64,000 bases of DNA from Onchocerca lupi (GCA_028564675.1 JAOVVO010000368.1:1-64000); one strand, 5' to 3'; positions 23,101-37,822 are shown, counted from the first letter of the stretch. Program-made: numbers and translations. The notes: a model not told the origin generated them from the sequence alone.

Positions 23101-26100
23101 TTCATTTTACCTTCTTTTCAGTTCTTTTAATCAATTTTTCATCTTTAGTTAAATCTTGTGGTTCAGTCGCTGAATTATTTTTGTATTTTAGAAGAATCTT
23201 TCAAATTTTTATTTTCAATATTATTATTTGAGTTCTGAACAGATGTGTTTGGCGTACTTAGGACTGATGTTTCAGATGCTGCGAGCTCGGCTGAATGGCA
23301 TGTCATCAGAGGGCAAAGCAGAATATGAAAAAGGCTTGATTAAAGCCTTCGAAACGTTGATGAAAGTAAATTTTTTTTTTAAAAATTTCCCTGATTTTTT
23401 CTAAAGAATTTCTTTAACTTGCAAGCTAGTTGATTTCGAGGTATTCATTTCAACTTTCTTGCTGCTTATGTTTGATGTGCTTGTCGTGAAATCGCTTGAA
23501 ATTAAAAGCAAAGCTTACATTTTACGCTTTTGTAAATAATTTATATGCCTATTACTCCCAAACTATCTTGCTAGCGATAAAATACTAACGTTAACTATAT
23601 ATTAAACTATGTTTGTTGTGTAGCTTTGGAGACATGTAATCTGGATTTGAGTGATTAAAGATTTACAAGCTTCTGAATACAAGGTAGATCCATATCATTT
23701 CCCAGTCATTGTGAGCAAGATGCTCCTACTAAGTTAGTTAGCCTGAAAAGGATATCACTTTGTTCGTCTTTGTTTTTTGTCGTTTTATTGTCGTTTGCGC
23801 TTCATTCACATACAGCTTCCCGGATCGGTCAATTTCACGACAACTGAAGAATTGGCAATGCGTCGGGAACTGGCTGGTGGTGTACTGCCCGCTGATGTTC
23901 ATTACATTGCTGTTCAAGATCATATCCTTGTGGTTCCGAATCATCTTTATCAGGCAGTAAGTGCTAGCCATCAGTAGCTGTGTTTAGTACTATAGGTGGC
24001 ATAATATTTGTACAAGCTTGTTCTTGGAAAATAAAACTAAGCCGCTGACCGCTGATTTTTCGCATGTCTGCTTTCCTTCTTGTATTTGTTCATACCGCTT
24101 ACGAACATTTAGACGTCTTATATAAGTGCTTTAGTTTCAATGATGCAAACAGCGTCATCATATTTATGGATCATGGAAATTTGAATTTTAATTGAATGTT
24201 AAATTGGATAACATATTAAGCTCAAAATAATTTGAATATTTCTTTTTTGCTAAGTTTGATTTCTAAAAATTGATTAGAAATCGAGATGGAGTGACAAAAT
24301 TGTATTTAAAAATCTCTTTATGCATAAACTGAATGGGAGTAGAAAAGAAATCCAAACGTCTCAAATTCATAGATATTGTTGTTCTCAGAAACCGTATTGA
24401 AGAAACTGACCGAAAACCAATATGAAGAAGGTGGATGAAGATTTTTGAGGAATTCCAAGCATTTAACAAAATCTCATGAAATATTAATATTGTATAAATA
24501 GTTTAAGTGTTATGGCTTTATTGCAGATGCGTAATTATACGGGAAAAAAGGCACAGTTTGGCTGCAACGATATCATTATGCTGATTACTGATGGAGCACC
24601 CAATTATTTTAAACAGATTTTCCATTTATACAATAAAAATAAATCGGTGAATGATTTTATCATTTTAATATTATCTGTCGGATGTTACGATGTTCTGATA
24701 TGTTTTTCTGTATCCAAGACATGACGTGACCATTTGTTAACTTCACCGTATAAATATGCTTGATAAGCTTGGAAATTTTAATTCCAAACGTTCTATTTAA
24801 TTGAATAGTAATTATAGGTTCGCTTTTTTTCATTTCTAATAGGGGAAGAAGCAACAGATGTGGCACAAGTGAAATGGATGGCTTGTGAGAACAAAGGTTT
24901 CATGGTGCATATCAGTAATCTGGCTGATGTACAAGAAAAAGTTCAGGTATCTGAAGTTATTTACAATCTCTGTTACCTTTGGTATCAGTTGTAGTCGTAA
25001 TATTTACAACCACGAATAAACTGGGCAAGATCCATCGGTTCGAATTCGTTTTTAAACAGAAATGAGCTTGTCAGTTTAGCATCTCACAGTTTTGTTCCCT
25101 GTCTGTTCATTAGCTTGTCTCAGGAACTACATCAAATGTTATGACTCGCTATTTGCATGACGACCCGGCGACCATTATTTTTGTCATCAACTTTAATCAA
25201 CTATAAGGGAATCTTAAAATTTGAAGATACATTCTAATGATTTGATTTTTAGCACTACATCAAAGTAATGGGTCGGCCAGTCGGTAAGCATGGTAAAAGT
25301 TTTGATGAAAAAGATGCCATTTGGAGTGGTATATATAAGGAACGATTGGTAAATTTGACTTTTCTTTGCTTTTTGCGGTGTTATTTATGCAAAAACTTAG
25401 GTTTTTTGATGAAAATATGGAAATCTACATAGAAAAGTATAGTTTTTTGGATTTCACTGATAAATAGATTTTGTTTTTTCCAGCTGACAATCAGTCAAAT
25501 CCCAGTAAAGAAGGTAAGTCTTGATGTTTTTTTTTTTTTTTTTAACTATTTTTTAAACGTTATATTGCATCTTTTCTTTTCAATAACGTATATTTCGCCT
25601 AAACTGTTCGAAATATGTTCCATTAATTTAAATACTATACTTTCCAGAAATCCCGCATCAAACGTGTGGATCCAAGGGTTAGTTGCGTATTATACTTCAG
25701 GATTTTATTTTGAAGGTTCTTAATGATAAATCATATTACGATTTGTATCACTTTGATTTTTGAAAAAATTAGAAAGGAGAGGCAATAAGTGCTTAAATAT
25801 TAGGTGTCTCTATTTATAATTCTATTGTTCGCTTGGACATTGGAAATCTCCGTTACAAAATCTGAGAGCTGGATGACCCGAAACAAAAACCAGAAAGCAT
25901 GTTCAGAATTTGTAAAGATAACAATTTGTTCTTTCTATCTCCGTATCATCCTTATTCAACCTTTTTGATTTTCCAGCTTATTAATTCTTTTAAGAGGCTG
26001 CATCTGGATCGAGAATAGTCTGACAACTTGCCGGTAACCGAGGATATTTTTGCTTATTTTTAGACAGAAATGCTGGTTACAACGGTAAGTTATCCTGTGG

Positions 26101-27220
26101 TCCAAGATGAACAGTTGATGGGAGTTGCCGCAGTTAATGTACCAGTCACTGAGTTAGCACAGTTGCTTAATACCGTAAATGTAAGCTATGTTACATTCTT
26201 AGAAGATAAATTTGATCTTTACACAGCACATAGCATCGAGGTTGCCCGATATGCAGTGTGACACTAAAAGCGCTCAGTTTTTGACTTATCTATGAAGTTA
26301 TAATGATCGGAATAATGACATTAATTAGTCGAAATTTACTTCCGATTTAGGAGATTCATTCATTTACAGTTTGGAAGCCGGAGCTATGCATTCATGCTTG
26401 ATAACAATGGTTATGTAATGTTTCATCCACAAATGCGCCCTCTGGTAAGTATAAACTATTGCAATCAGAAGTGGCAAGTTATGAATCGATTGTTGACCGT
26501 AGCAGTATAATTTGATTTTAATACTTCCTTTACAATAATAAATACACTTTTTTTGCTGAAATAAATAACTTTTTTTGTATAACTAATTGTTTGGCCACAA
26601 ACCAAGTTTCATCTTCAAATGATCATAATGAAAAGCAAAAATTCTTGAATCATATTCAGTGTAAGATTTTTTTTTATACCAGTTTAGATCAGATTTTGTA
26701 GGATCCGATAACGAAGCAGATGAAATTGAACTATAACAATATTGATATTCTGGAAGTTGAAGTACCTCAGAATCAGGAAATGGTTAGTGTTTTGTTACTA
26801 TTTTAAAAATGAAAAACTTTGAACCTTTGATGTGACAGGGTTTATTTAGGATATCTTCTACTCTTCTTTTCCTCTTCATCCTTTTAATTTAGATTTATTT
26901 GTATTGGCAGTTTTTTAGTTAAACGATCATTTATCAGTGAAGAATCGTTTACAATACGATACTAGTGAGGTAAATTTCTAAACGGTTGCTGGTTTCTCTG
27001 TTATGCATTAGCTGCATGTTATATCTTTCTTGTTTGTGGTTTTTTTTTTTTTTTTTTCTTCTGAGCACTGTGAGTCCATCCACTTGAAAAAATTTCCAAG
27101 AACTTTATATAATGGTTTCCAAATAATCTGAAAGAATGAAACTTGATCTACTTCTCTGTCTTATGAATTTTTCATATAATCTTTGCACACTCTGCACTTT
27201 GCACTTGTGTTTTTGCTTTT

Positions 27221-27257
<37 letters not shown>

Positions 27258-30200
27258 AAGGATTCAGATCATATCTTGTCTTTTATTCGATTTTTTATTT
27301 ATTTAGAATTGCTTCTTGTTGGGAAAACAAATTTCCATAGTGATATAAAGTTAAATTTAAAAAGAATAAGTTCTATTTTGTGTACTTCACTGATTCACTT
27401 AATTGCTTATTTTGGAAAAGAAAATTTTGATTTAATATTTCAGATGCGTAGCTCAATGATTAATTGTGATCATGGCAATGCATATTCGTTGGACGTGCTG
27501 TATGCAACGGCCAATTTAGTAAGCTTATTCATTTTTCATTGGTTAATTGTTTATTTGTCTAAATGATTATTTATTAGCAATACTTTTTTTCGAATAATGT
27601 TGGCTGCAGGAACGTGTATACCGTCAGTCGAACAAGTATTATTCGGAATGCCTGAAACAATCACTTTTCACGTATGTTTTTTTTTTCTGAGTGTTTTAGG
27701 TTAATAATTTAAGATCGTCTGGGTTCGGAAAATCCGGCTTAGTTTTTTGATTAAAATTATGTGACAGTGGAACATCCGTTTTTATGACCGTTAATGGAAC
27801 AGGGATTATTCTTTTTCTGATCTTTAAGTGGATGTGGAGCTAAGTGTTAAAAAATAGCATATCGCTTCATCATTTGATTACAGCATCGGAATAGCAGTAG
27901 CGAAAGGTGATGAGAGACGAATAAAACCAAAGAAAGAAATAAATTATGGTGATATGAAGCTGCTATGGTATGATATGCCAAACTGGTTGATGCATCCTAC
28001 TTGGTATGATTCTGCCAATTGCTTCTCATTGTCATTAAAAAATTATTTATCATAATGTAAAAAATTATTTATCATAATAATAAAAGCAAACTATCTGTAT
28101 GGCATCATTTGTATTAGCATTTTTTCATCAACAAAATTTCCATTTTTCAGGCGCTATTGCTTACTGAACAATCGCGACATGCAGTTAACTCCTGAGATTG
28201 CGTTTCGTGAATATGTTCGAAAAATGCGTGTAGATGGACATCTGCCTAAGTTTTGTGAATACCGAAAGTCTCTTATCGACCGTTTCCTGTTCGATATGAA
28301 AACAACAAGTGGTTTGACAAATTTATGGGATGTTAACTGGAAGGAAAATAAAAAGTAAGTTTAAAGATCCATTATACTACAGAAAAAAAAAAATCATTGA
28401 ATAAGAAGAAGAAGTATCTCATTGGTTTTTATTTAGTTTTTTTTTAATGTTAGGTACTTTTTTTGGCTTTAAGCTTTCCATGCTCATAATTCATTGTTAT
28501 TTAAATATTCCTGATTTTGGAGGTAGTTTATGTCAGCGATATCGTATATCTTAGATAATCTTGCTGTTAAGATTATTATTAAAGTTTTTATTGCAGCAAA
28601 CAAATTCATCTTGTTTGGTTTGCTACCGCTTCGGGTATGATAAAATATTGGGATGAATTGCCTGATGGATTGACAAATGTTAATCCTAATTCGCCACCAA
28701 CGATGGCATCAGAAACCGCATCAGTGCCGAGGCCAACAGTAACTACCATAGGTGCTCAAACAATATCGAAGCAACAGATGTTTGTTTAAAACTATATTGT
28801 AGGCTATATATCAATTACCATATTATAGAAAATGTTGCAAAAGTTTTGGAAAACTTCATTCCAGTTCGAAACATGATCACTGCTTGTTGTATAAGACTGC
28901 TCGCTTTAACTCATGGAGAGAGCAGAGTTCGAGTGAATATGGTTTTAATAAACTTCCCATCCGGATATGCCTGGAAGTACGAAAGTATTAATTTGCAAAA
29001 AATCGGGTTGAATTGCATTTATCAAATAATTAATTTGTTATTCTGGATGATATCCTATGCATGACCGATTAAGATTTTTGAACTTTAAGATGGAATAGCA
29101 AATGTCTTTTCCAGGAGATATCAGCACTTTATCAGAGACTTGAATCGTCGTTCCAGTGAAGATCAGTATTTTCAACGCAGCGTTCGGATGCCAGAGCGAT
29201 TGGTTGTTGATGTAAACAAGGAAAGTATGTATCATCGAACTTTGTTAGCAGTAAAAAATGTTTCCGAATCAGATTATCTAATTAAAACATTTGTTTAGCT
29301 TATCTTTGGTATCAAAAAGAAACGCAGTCAACATATTCCCATCCAGAAAATGTTTCCCTTCTTCTAACAGTCACAAAAGCATTGAATATTGATGGTGCAT
29401 TAGTTGGTGTGGTGGGAATGGAATTGACGCTCGATTATATGGCAAAAGTGATGAGGAAGTTCGGTTGTGGGCCACAGGTAGATGAATCCTTATTATATTT
29501 TCATTTAAATCAAGCTTTGTAAATTCCTGAAATATCTTTCAATTTCTGAATGATTTGTGTCGATTTCGCAAAAATTATAATTTTTGGAAACATGTTTCAT
29601 TGAAGGATGAGCGCCGATGGTGTTTTCTGTTGGATGAGCATGCATATATCGTTTATAGTAGTTTGAATACTTCCATAAGTAGCAATAGTGGATTTCCTGG
29701 AGATGAAACAGGTGTCCCGAAAAATTTCGATTTGTTAGGACGCTGGTTTGGGTCACTGAATCGAATTACAGAAAGAACGATGACGCTGTTGTTGAAAAAT
29801 AACTATTATACCGAGTATGCTCAAGAAATTTCGATAGATATTTATAATAATCAATATATCTAAGGTTTTCTTTCACTGGGAGAAATATTTTACACTGAAT
29901 TCCTGTCAAAAGTGTTTGGTTAAAATTAAGTTTGATTAGAATTACTTTTTTACAGAACAACTTATGTTGATTATCAAGCAATCTGTAAACAAAATGAAAT
30001 GGTCATGTATACTGCTGGTGCTGCTTTTAGGGTAAGATGTAGGGTTTTATATATAGACTGTCAAATTTAGAGATTATTATATTATGAAAATGGTTTCTCT
30101 TTCTGGTATAAAATTCAAAAACTCAAAACTGAGATATATTCAGAAATTACCCTGTCCAATGTGATGCCTTAAAAACAATGCTAGAACTATATATCTCTAG

Positions 30201-31735
30201 GTCAATGCAATATTTGGATCGTTGTTGTGGATTTGGAGTCGATTATTGGCGTTATTACAAAATTTCGCCATTATCCAAATGTTCACATCATTAATACATC
30301 CATACGTTGATGGTTTATTTTCAATTTTGAAAATTTGGCAGCTTCTATTTTTAAACAACCATCCCCTAATTTCATGCTCAATTTCGACAAACTCATCGCA
30401 CATTGTTATTGATCGATTTTTCTAGTGGAAATTGCTTTTAATATTTCACAAAGCGCATAAAAAGATGAGATCTTGGGATCAGATGTAAGCAAAAAAAAAA
30501 AAAAAAACAATGCATTCTTCAGCATATACTGCAACATTTACTGGTGATTCCGACACATTTTCATGCGATAAAGCGGCGAGGTATTATTTGGCTAATTGGG
30601 GCATAGAGAATTGGTCAAGCAATGAATCGAGGCAGGAAATGCCGAGATCATCAGCGCTAATTGCTGATAACTTATCCGACCGCCCATGCCAGCATAATCC
30701 AGCTAAATGCGCTGTGTAAGTTAGCTGTTTATGGTATCTTTTTGATTGGATTTTCTGTGGCACTTGGTTTGTAATGCTGAACTAATAACATCCTTTTTTT
30801 CCAGAAAAATGTATGCTCACTGGGTCCCGGATACCAATTTATTATTGGTTATTATTGTGCAAAGTAATCCAGCATCAAGTTCTTCTGTTTGCTATGATGA
30901 AACACGGTGTCCACTCTCCATACCGCCTGAATTTATGACCGCATACAGTCAGGTTAAAAAACTTTCGTTTAGATTTGAAGATTCAAGTTTTAAAATCAAG
31001 TATAAGAATTAATAGATAGGAAAGTAAAGTCTATACATTTCAAAGAATTTTTGAAAACTTTTAATGGAATAAATGTTGACTTATAGTCGGTTCGGAAAAT
31101 AAGCAGTAATTTAATTTTCAGTTCAAAAAAATGATGTAATAAAAATCTATATTTGCCTATCATTCAGTTGAAATTTAACATTCACTTACTTTCAGGTGGA
31201 TAATGCTTCAGATAAGCGACAGGTAACCGCAAGTACAAACGTAGCGGATCCATTTTCCGAAGATAACGATAGAAGATGTCGACATGTTCGAGCGAAACAA
31301 CGTAAATCGCCGTCGAAATGTGTACATTCTGATGAGGTCGAGCTCGCTAATTTGAGAAAAAAAAAATATATGACTTGGAATTATTGAACTTCACCATCAA
31401 TTTGTAAATGCAATAGTTCATTTCAAAATTGTCTTTTATTTTTTCATTTAACTTTTATCCTTTGAGGCATTCAATTTTAGGAAGGGCAAACTGTTTTTTT
31501 TTTTTTTTTTCGTCAGATTTTGTCAGTTATCTGCCGGGATATAGTTTCATTCTGTTTAAGGTTATAAATTGGATTTTTACCTTTCTGAGAATTAATTACA
31601 TATTTGTTTTTCTTTCTTTTTCAGGATGAATCACATTATCCATGTTCTCAAACGGCATCTCATTTGGTATCATTTGGTACGAGAATTCCTTTACTGGTTG
31701 CTGTCGTTCGTGGAATAGCATATGTCATATTATAA
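20162..31735 (+). CDS. unc-36: Voltage-gated calcium channel alpha2/delta subunit
   Basis: Extracellular auxiliary subunit that controls surface delivery and gating of CaV channels in neurons and muscle. Thirty-three exons give 1270 aa (C. elegans UNC-36 is about 1250). Exons: 20162-20259, 20436-20517, 20899-21006, 21274-21432, 21721-21829, 22075-22203, 22373-22439, 22751-22901, 23005-23082, 23276-23365, 23816-23956, 24527-24646, 24818-24946, 25253-25348, 25484-25513, 25648-25677, 26064-26180, 26370-26444, 26702-26782, 27444-27518, 27610-27671, 27884-28003, 28151-28354, 28597-28779, 29115-29224, 29299-29477, 29606-29814, 29956-30031, 30201-30312, 30523-30715, 30805-30952, 31196-31336, 31625-31735. 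Signal peptide about 1-25 (VTLLLLLFQLPCGSPA). VWA domain about 260-487 with an intact MIDAS, DMSGS at 267-271, and LITDG near D426. Cache-like segment at 579-598 (FMLDNNGYVMFHP). Many Cys follow and a hydrophobic C terminus could serve GPI anchoring. The intron after 21006 appears to be GC-AG. The paralogue tag-180 is the main alternative name. Confidence 0.94.
27223..27256. repeat. Poly-T tract in an unc-36 intron
   Basis: An uninterrupted run of 34 T within the intron between the exons ending at 26782 and starting at 27444. Similar shorter runs occur elsewhere in the window. Length polymorphism or assembly error is likely here. Confidence 0.9.
28037..28081. repeat. Short tandem duplication in an unc-36 intron
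   Basis: Two adjacent copies of an AAAAAATTATTTATCATAAT unit of about 22 bases in the intron after the exon ending at 28003. No functional signal is apparent. Confidence 0.7.
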
Positions 31736-32999
31736 TTTGCTAATTTGTTAGGAAATGTATTAGAAAAATAATTTGTCTGTGATAACAAACAGGTTCCATT
31801 AGCGATGCTAATTACTGTCGAACAATGTTTTATAATGAGCCTCTTTTCCTCAGTTTTCGTATATTCTCAGCGACGGGTATGATATTTAGCAGAGTAGCAT
31901 AAAGTGAACATATTATTAATCAAATTGTAAACACGCTATTCCTCACTTTTTTGTTATTGTTAGCATCTATAAGCTAGGAAAATCCTGGATGATGAGAGAG
32001 TCGAACTTTGAGCTGGTTAGGTTCATGAGGAGCCATAAAAATGGTTCGATTTCTCATTACTGGTTGTCATCAAGAAGTATATTGGCACTGCCGGAAAAGT
32101 GCTTGGAAAAATGACGCGCTGGTACCAGAGGGATATATTTTAGAATTTCTCTGCAGTAAATTAGCTTAATTCTAATTATTCCTTTTTTTTTTTACATGTA
32201 TTTGAGGTTACTAGATTGGAAGTTATCAAATATCATATCTTTTATTCTAATTCTGATTTCACATACAGCATAATATATATAATTTTCATTGAAATTCTGT
32301 GAATTCAAATAGCAAATTTCAATTTCTGTAGAACTGAAGTTCCGATTCTCATTATTCAATTGAATTTAATTACTTATTCATTGCATGTAGTTCATTCCAA
32401 GTTCCTGAAGTAGTCTATGATAAATTTGCAACTATAATTGTATCACATAAACTTTTTTGAATTGCTTGATATACTGCATACACAACGGTACTGAACAGTT
32501 CTGAACTGAATTGTTGCATGGATGGTTTGAAAAAATTGATACAACGGTACCGTGCACAATTCTTGAAGTCAAAATAGCAACGTTTTCGCTCAACTTTAGC
32601 TTTTTAGCATGTGCAAGAGAGGAAAGAATAATTTTGGCAATCCTTTCATCCTGCTTGGCTCCATCCAGAATGACAAAGATGTCCTGTTCCTGCAGACTTG
32701 AAAGACGGTCCGGCAGTCGTTGGCACCTCTGTCAATCGAAGGTATCAGTGGGAAGAGAAGAGGAGGGAGATTGTTGTGCTGTTGGATGATGACTGGTCGA
32801 AACAAATTCGAGCATTGCCTCTCCGTTCCTTTGAAGTCGTCGATTGTAACGCTCGTGGAAGTGAGCAGCTTGAATAGTAATGGCGGATGGGGTAAGCTGT
32901 CAGTGGAGTGGATGAATGGATCAGTTCCGGATGAAAAAAGGCTGCTCTTTCTGACTTCTTCCCCATTCAGTTGGAAATCGGGCCTCTAAGAAAGCATTC

Positions 33000-33240
33000 G
33001 ATGACGACCAGTTTCAGCTCGTATCCCCCCCTCCAAGCTTCTCCCCTCTTCCGCATCACTACTCCCTTACCCTTTTCCAACTCTCCTGGCCTTTCATTTA
33101 TCGCTTCTTCATCCTACCCATCCCCATCCATCCATCATTCGTTGTCGTAAAATTACCAGCAAGTTTGATCCCTTCCCACTGGTCCAATGATTTCTCTCTT
33201 CCTTCTTGTCATTCTTTTCTTCTCATCAACATCATGAGGT
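33000..33240 (+). repeat. Pyrimidine-rich strand-asymmetric tract
   Basis: About 240 bases dominated by C and T on the plus strand, with runs such as CCCCCCCTCC and repeated CATCCATCCATC, in a genome otherwise rich in A and T. It is not a simple tandem array and does not encode a convincing protein. On the minus strand it is GA-rich, a composition seen near some promoters. Confidence 0.6.
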
Positions 33241-34373
33241 TGCAATTTAATGATGAGACTACATTTTTTCATCCATTTCAATCTTTGTACATACGGTGCA
33301 AATCGATTAGGACGATTCATTCAGCTTCCCTACCATATGTCCGTTTACAGTACCTACAGTTCAGTTTGAACAGTTCTGCTTCCAATGTCATCTTTGAAGA
33401 GCTTTGTGATCACTTGTAAATAGATAAGTTGGAGCATGATAGTAATTAACTTTTCATTGTTCGCATTTACGAAATTCGAATGATTAAATTTAGAATATCC
33501 TGTCATATGTTCTGGTGCTTTATTGAAAAAAAATTTGCCAAAAACGAGGTAATACAAAAAGAAAAAGAGCATTATAGAGAGTTACATTTCACTTTATCCT
33601 GATGATAATGCCACTGCTGAATCATTGCTTCATGATTTGTCAAATCAACGATAAGAAGATAAGATCAAAATTCACAATTCTGAATTTACAGAAAAAACCA
33701 TTTTTTGCATTTTTTCACTTTTTTTTTTTTTTTTCAAAAGCGATTGTCAGAAAAAGTAATGAACAAAGTGCTTGCTCGTTCCCCTCTAGGAATTGCAAAT
33801 GATTCATTTAAGCACTTTAGCCTGAATAGTAGCTTCGCACCACATTGATCAACTTAGTCCATCTATTCGAAAAAATTTCACAAAGACCCGGTTTTCTATG
33901 ATTTTACATGTTCTTAGAAATCAACTGAAAAGTTCAATTTTACCACTTCTGGAATTGCAAAAATTTCTGGACAACATGGAATAATACAATGAAGAATTTG
34001 AACCTACCCAAACTTTAAAGCATAAACATGGTTTAGTCACTCCGACTTATGATTTTTTTCAGCTTTTCTTCTTGTCTCATTAGGAGTTGAAAGCTATTCA
34101 TTGATGCAACTTTAATTTTATCATATGCTAGTCCTGTAATTTATTGCTGTTATTTTCAGTAGAAATGAATTACATTTTTCTCTCTGCTTTATCATTTATT
34201 AGTTTTATAAATTTATAAGAAATGCCATATTATTTCAGAAAAACAATGAAACAAAAAAATTTTTTAACAATTCTGCAATTTTGAAAACAAATTTGTTGTT
34301 CTTAATTATGTACTCTCCTAACCTTGGGATCTCTTGACTTAATTCAAGAAAAGCATAGAATATCATAATGAAG

Positions 34374-34391
34374 TGAGAGAGAGAGAGAGAA
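34374..34391. repeat. (GA)n microsatellite
   Basis: Nine GA units in unique AT-rich intergenic DNA. No associated gene feature. Confidence 0.9.
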
Positions 34392-37300
34392 AATAGACGA
34401 AAAAAACTAATGGAGATTCCTTTTGCTGTATTTTTCAATCGTTGAATAATTTTTAAAAGTTTTTAATGCACTATAAGTGATAGAAAGAAGAACGAAAGCC
34501 GGAGTGAGCAGATAGACGAGAAAAAAAAAATGAAGTTTCAGCATAATGACAGGACGAGCCATACTAAACTTGTGTTTGGAATAAGAAAGTCATAAAATGT
34601 GAGTAGGCGAATGTCATTGGGATAAAGTTATCATTTTATCTCTTCCTTCACGAGATTTAGCGAATGGATAGCTTCCATTTATTTCGTTTGTTAAATTGAT
34701 GCTGTTGGATTGCTTGTTCTTTATTGGATTCGTCCAAAAAGCCGTAACTGGAAATAGAAGACGCATCGGTGAACTATTGTGCATTAGACAGACTGATTGG
34801 CTTTTTTAGATTCAGCTCTTACTTCCTTCATATATTCCTTCAGGACTATTATAGTCATCCTGAGTTTTCTGGATTACTTGAATATGTTACGGATATTTTA
34901 TACAGCCTGCAAGTAGGAACGACTAATTGGGAACGACTATCTAGCTGAAGAAGCGAAGCTGGAAATACATTTCCGATAAATCCAGTTACTATTGCATCTA
35001 ACATATTTACATTGTCACTCATTTCTTCCAAAAATTTCCAGGAACGTGATGCTATAAAAAGCTAAGAAATTTTAGAGCAAGAGATAGAGTGACATAGAAA
35101 TGGTTTAAGAGCCAATTAGACCATTACCGTAACAGAACAGTTCTTGGCTAATTGTTCATCGTAATAAGTAAACAGATAAACACAATTGTCTCAGAGAAAA
35201 TCTGAATTTATCTCCTTCCTTCCATACTTCTACCCTTCGCTATTCATCACACTTACAATTTTTTGCTTTAACTTTGAAATTAATGACCAATAATTATAGC
35301 ATTCATTCATTCAATTATTCATTCGTATGCATATTTTTATTTTCACCTGCTGGAGGATGGAAATTAGGTTATGAATTTCATTCACTGATTCATATTCTAA
35401 TTTTTTCCTTTACAAAATGCATTATCACCGAGTTAGTTTTTCAAAGTGATGAAATATATTTGTATTGTCATTTTCAAAATAATTTCTGAGACATTCTTAA
35501 CAATATTTTGTGTACAATGTCTTAGCCTCTTAGAAATTTAATTTGATAACCGGTTTGAGTGAAATTATCAATAAGTAAATGATATTGATTGTAATGTCAA
35601 AGCTATCTTCGATTTTTAGAAGCATACCAATTTATAAGACAATTATATTGATTGAAAATTTCTGAATTATATTTTAAATGAACAAACTCTTTAAACAATA
35701 GCAATATTAAATTGAGAGTTGGAATCGAAGTTAGAAACTTCCGCCGCCTTCAGTTTTGATAGCTACATCTTTAAGCATTGATGCATATTGTGAAGGTTGC
35801 CGTTAACTGCGATAAAATTTTCGAAGCAGAACTTTCAATATTTTCTTTTTCTTCTGGCATCTCTACGACAGCTAATTAAAGATCAAGATTTGAAGATATC
35901 TTGGTGGTACGTAGACCTTATTGCTGCTATGCTCCCAAACATGTGCCGGCAAAAACAAAATGAAGCAGATGCTTGCTGGGCAAGTTGATTATTGTTGTCT
36001 GTGATGTTGCTCTGCTTGTGTGCTTTGGTACATTCACAACTGATACAGTTGGCGCGTAAGTTGCACTTCGGTTTTTTGGAATTAAAATTTTATTTTATTC
36101 GTAGTAATTGCTAAAAATCCAAAAATGATTAACCCAAATAGAGAGTATTTGGTATAGTTAATTGTTAGTAAAGAACCAAGATAGGTGAATTAGCTGGGAG
36201 TATTTGAATAATTAAAAAAAAAAATTCTAGCTCTTCAATCATCAATTAATTGTAAAAGGTTAAGAAATTTGGACAAAATGTCAGATTATTGAGTTTCTGT
36301 TTGAAGCATATTCGTATTAATGCGCAACTTCATCTTGTTTTCAATCATGATATATCTATATCTCATCATTTTAATGTCACCATCCGGTTGGTTTTTCTTC
36401 TAGACGATACAAAGATATTATAGAAGGCATTGCTCAAATGCAACAAAATTATTATTATCGTCATGTTGAATTATAAACGTAGTCCACATTTATCGACTTA
36501 GAACTTCATACAGGATAGAATAAGAAAAAGAAGATAGTTTTGCTTTTTGAACCAGTCCAACTTATTACCCGTTCTTAGCAAAACATAGTAGTTCGATGTT
36601 TTTCGATAAATTCATGCTGAATTTCGGACGAGAAAGTCGAGCAAAAGTGAATAAATATTCACTTAAAGTCAATCGGATCTATAGAACTGTAAAAAAAAAT
36701 TACATATATAGCTTAAAATAAACTGAGCGAAAAAATTCTTTACGATAAATTGAAAAGAAAAAATGGCATAAATCGTATCAACTTCATGAGATACGTACTC
36801 CGGCTGAATGCTTCCATTCGTTATGCGTCTCCAATTTTTTACGTCTTGACTGATGGATATATATCTCTCCTGTCTTCTTTTTGTTCCCTATCTCGAAAAA
36901 ATTTCCTCTTTCTTAATTACAACAAATGAATATGTTATTTTGAAAAGGATCCAGCAAAGATTTTTCTTTCTTTTCTCAGCTTCAAAAAGATAAATAAATC
37001 CTACTTGATAGTATTTGATAACTTGCATGCAATACTATTTGATAGATAATGAATTCAAAAAATTTCGAACCCCTTAAATCTAAAGGCAAACAGTTAAGAA
37101 AATCCTCTCATGCTACACAGGTTCTTTTATGGAAAATAGTGCAAAAATTTTGCTTTAGTCATCAGAAAATACTGCTTAGAAATATCCATCAGTTGATCCA
37201 TAGCCTCTTATCCGCATCTCAGTCAAAAATAAGCTCACAAATATCTTGGAACTTTTTCACTTACATCTTTATTGGGACATACAAGAGCATGTGAGAGTTT

Positions 37301-37822
37301 TTTTGTATTAGCTTCTTCCAATTTTGAGAATTGCTAAAATTTCAGAGTTTACTAACTTATGTGACATTGTGAGAAGTTCACAAAAAAGAGGTATTTATTT
37401 ATTCAACCGAATAACCTTTTTAGGACTGATTCTCAAATAAATGCTTCGGAAAAGTAAGTCATTCTTACATCCTCTTTTAAAATAAACATATTCATTAGCC
37501 GTAGTCACTGTAAGGAAAACGACTTTTCCAATAGAAAAAGAGGAAACAATAAAGCAGAAAAGAAGGGAACATACACTAAGGAAACGTTACTGATATTTTC
37601 TTAGTATGGAAAAGTCTTTTTTTCCATATGTCCAATTATTTTCTATAATTGGTTCTTATGATTGCTTCGTTATCCATCGACTCGAATTGCTTCCAAGATG
37701 TTTTCCCTAAGAAAAAGCTATGTATCAACCACGATATCATTACTGAATAACACCTGTTTGCTTTTCCTAAAAATACTGGCAGTGAAGTTTCACATAACAT
37801 AGTCGTTTTCTCTCTTGCTACA

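Larger units (their letters stand above)
31736..37822. other. Six-kb intergenic region without a convincing gene
   Basis: Follows the unc-36 stop and precedes the activin-receptor-like gene. Most of it is AT-rich with short unsupported frames. A patch at about 32500-33000 has higher G+C, and a pyrimidine-rich tract follows at 33000-33240. A (GA)n run lies at 34374-34391. I see no splice-bounded exons on either strand. It may contain distal regulatory sequence or non-coding RNA. Confidence 0.55.

Noticed and set aside
24647..24724. Open-frame extension of the unc-36 exon past 24646, reading FIILILSVG
   Set aside because: It resembles the expected VWA strand only by chance. The exon at 24818 (VRFFSFLIGEEATDVAQVKWMACENKG) restores the family sequence in phase.
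28780..28788. In-frame stop shortly after 28779, suggesting the alpha2/delta gene ends there
   Set aside because: Clear alpha2/delta coding sequence continues in nine further exons from 29115, and a GTTTGT donor at 28780 joins in phase.
35797..37294. Two plus-strand frames of 63 and 81 codons in the gene desert
   Set aside because: Ordinary chance lengths for this composition, with no domain, splice context or signal peptide.
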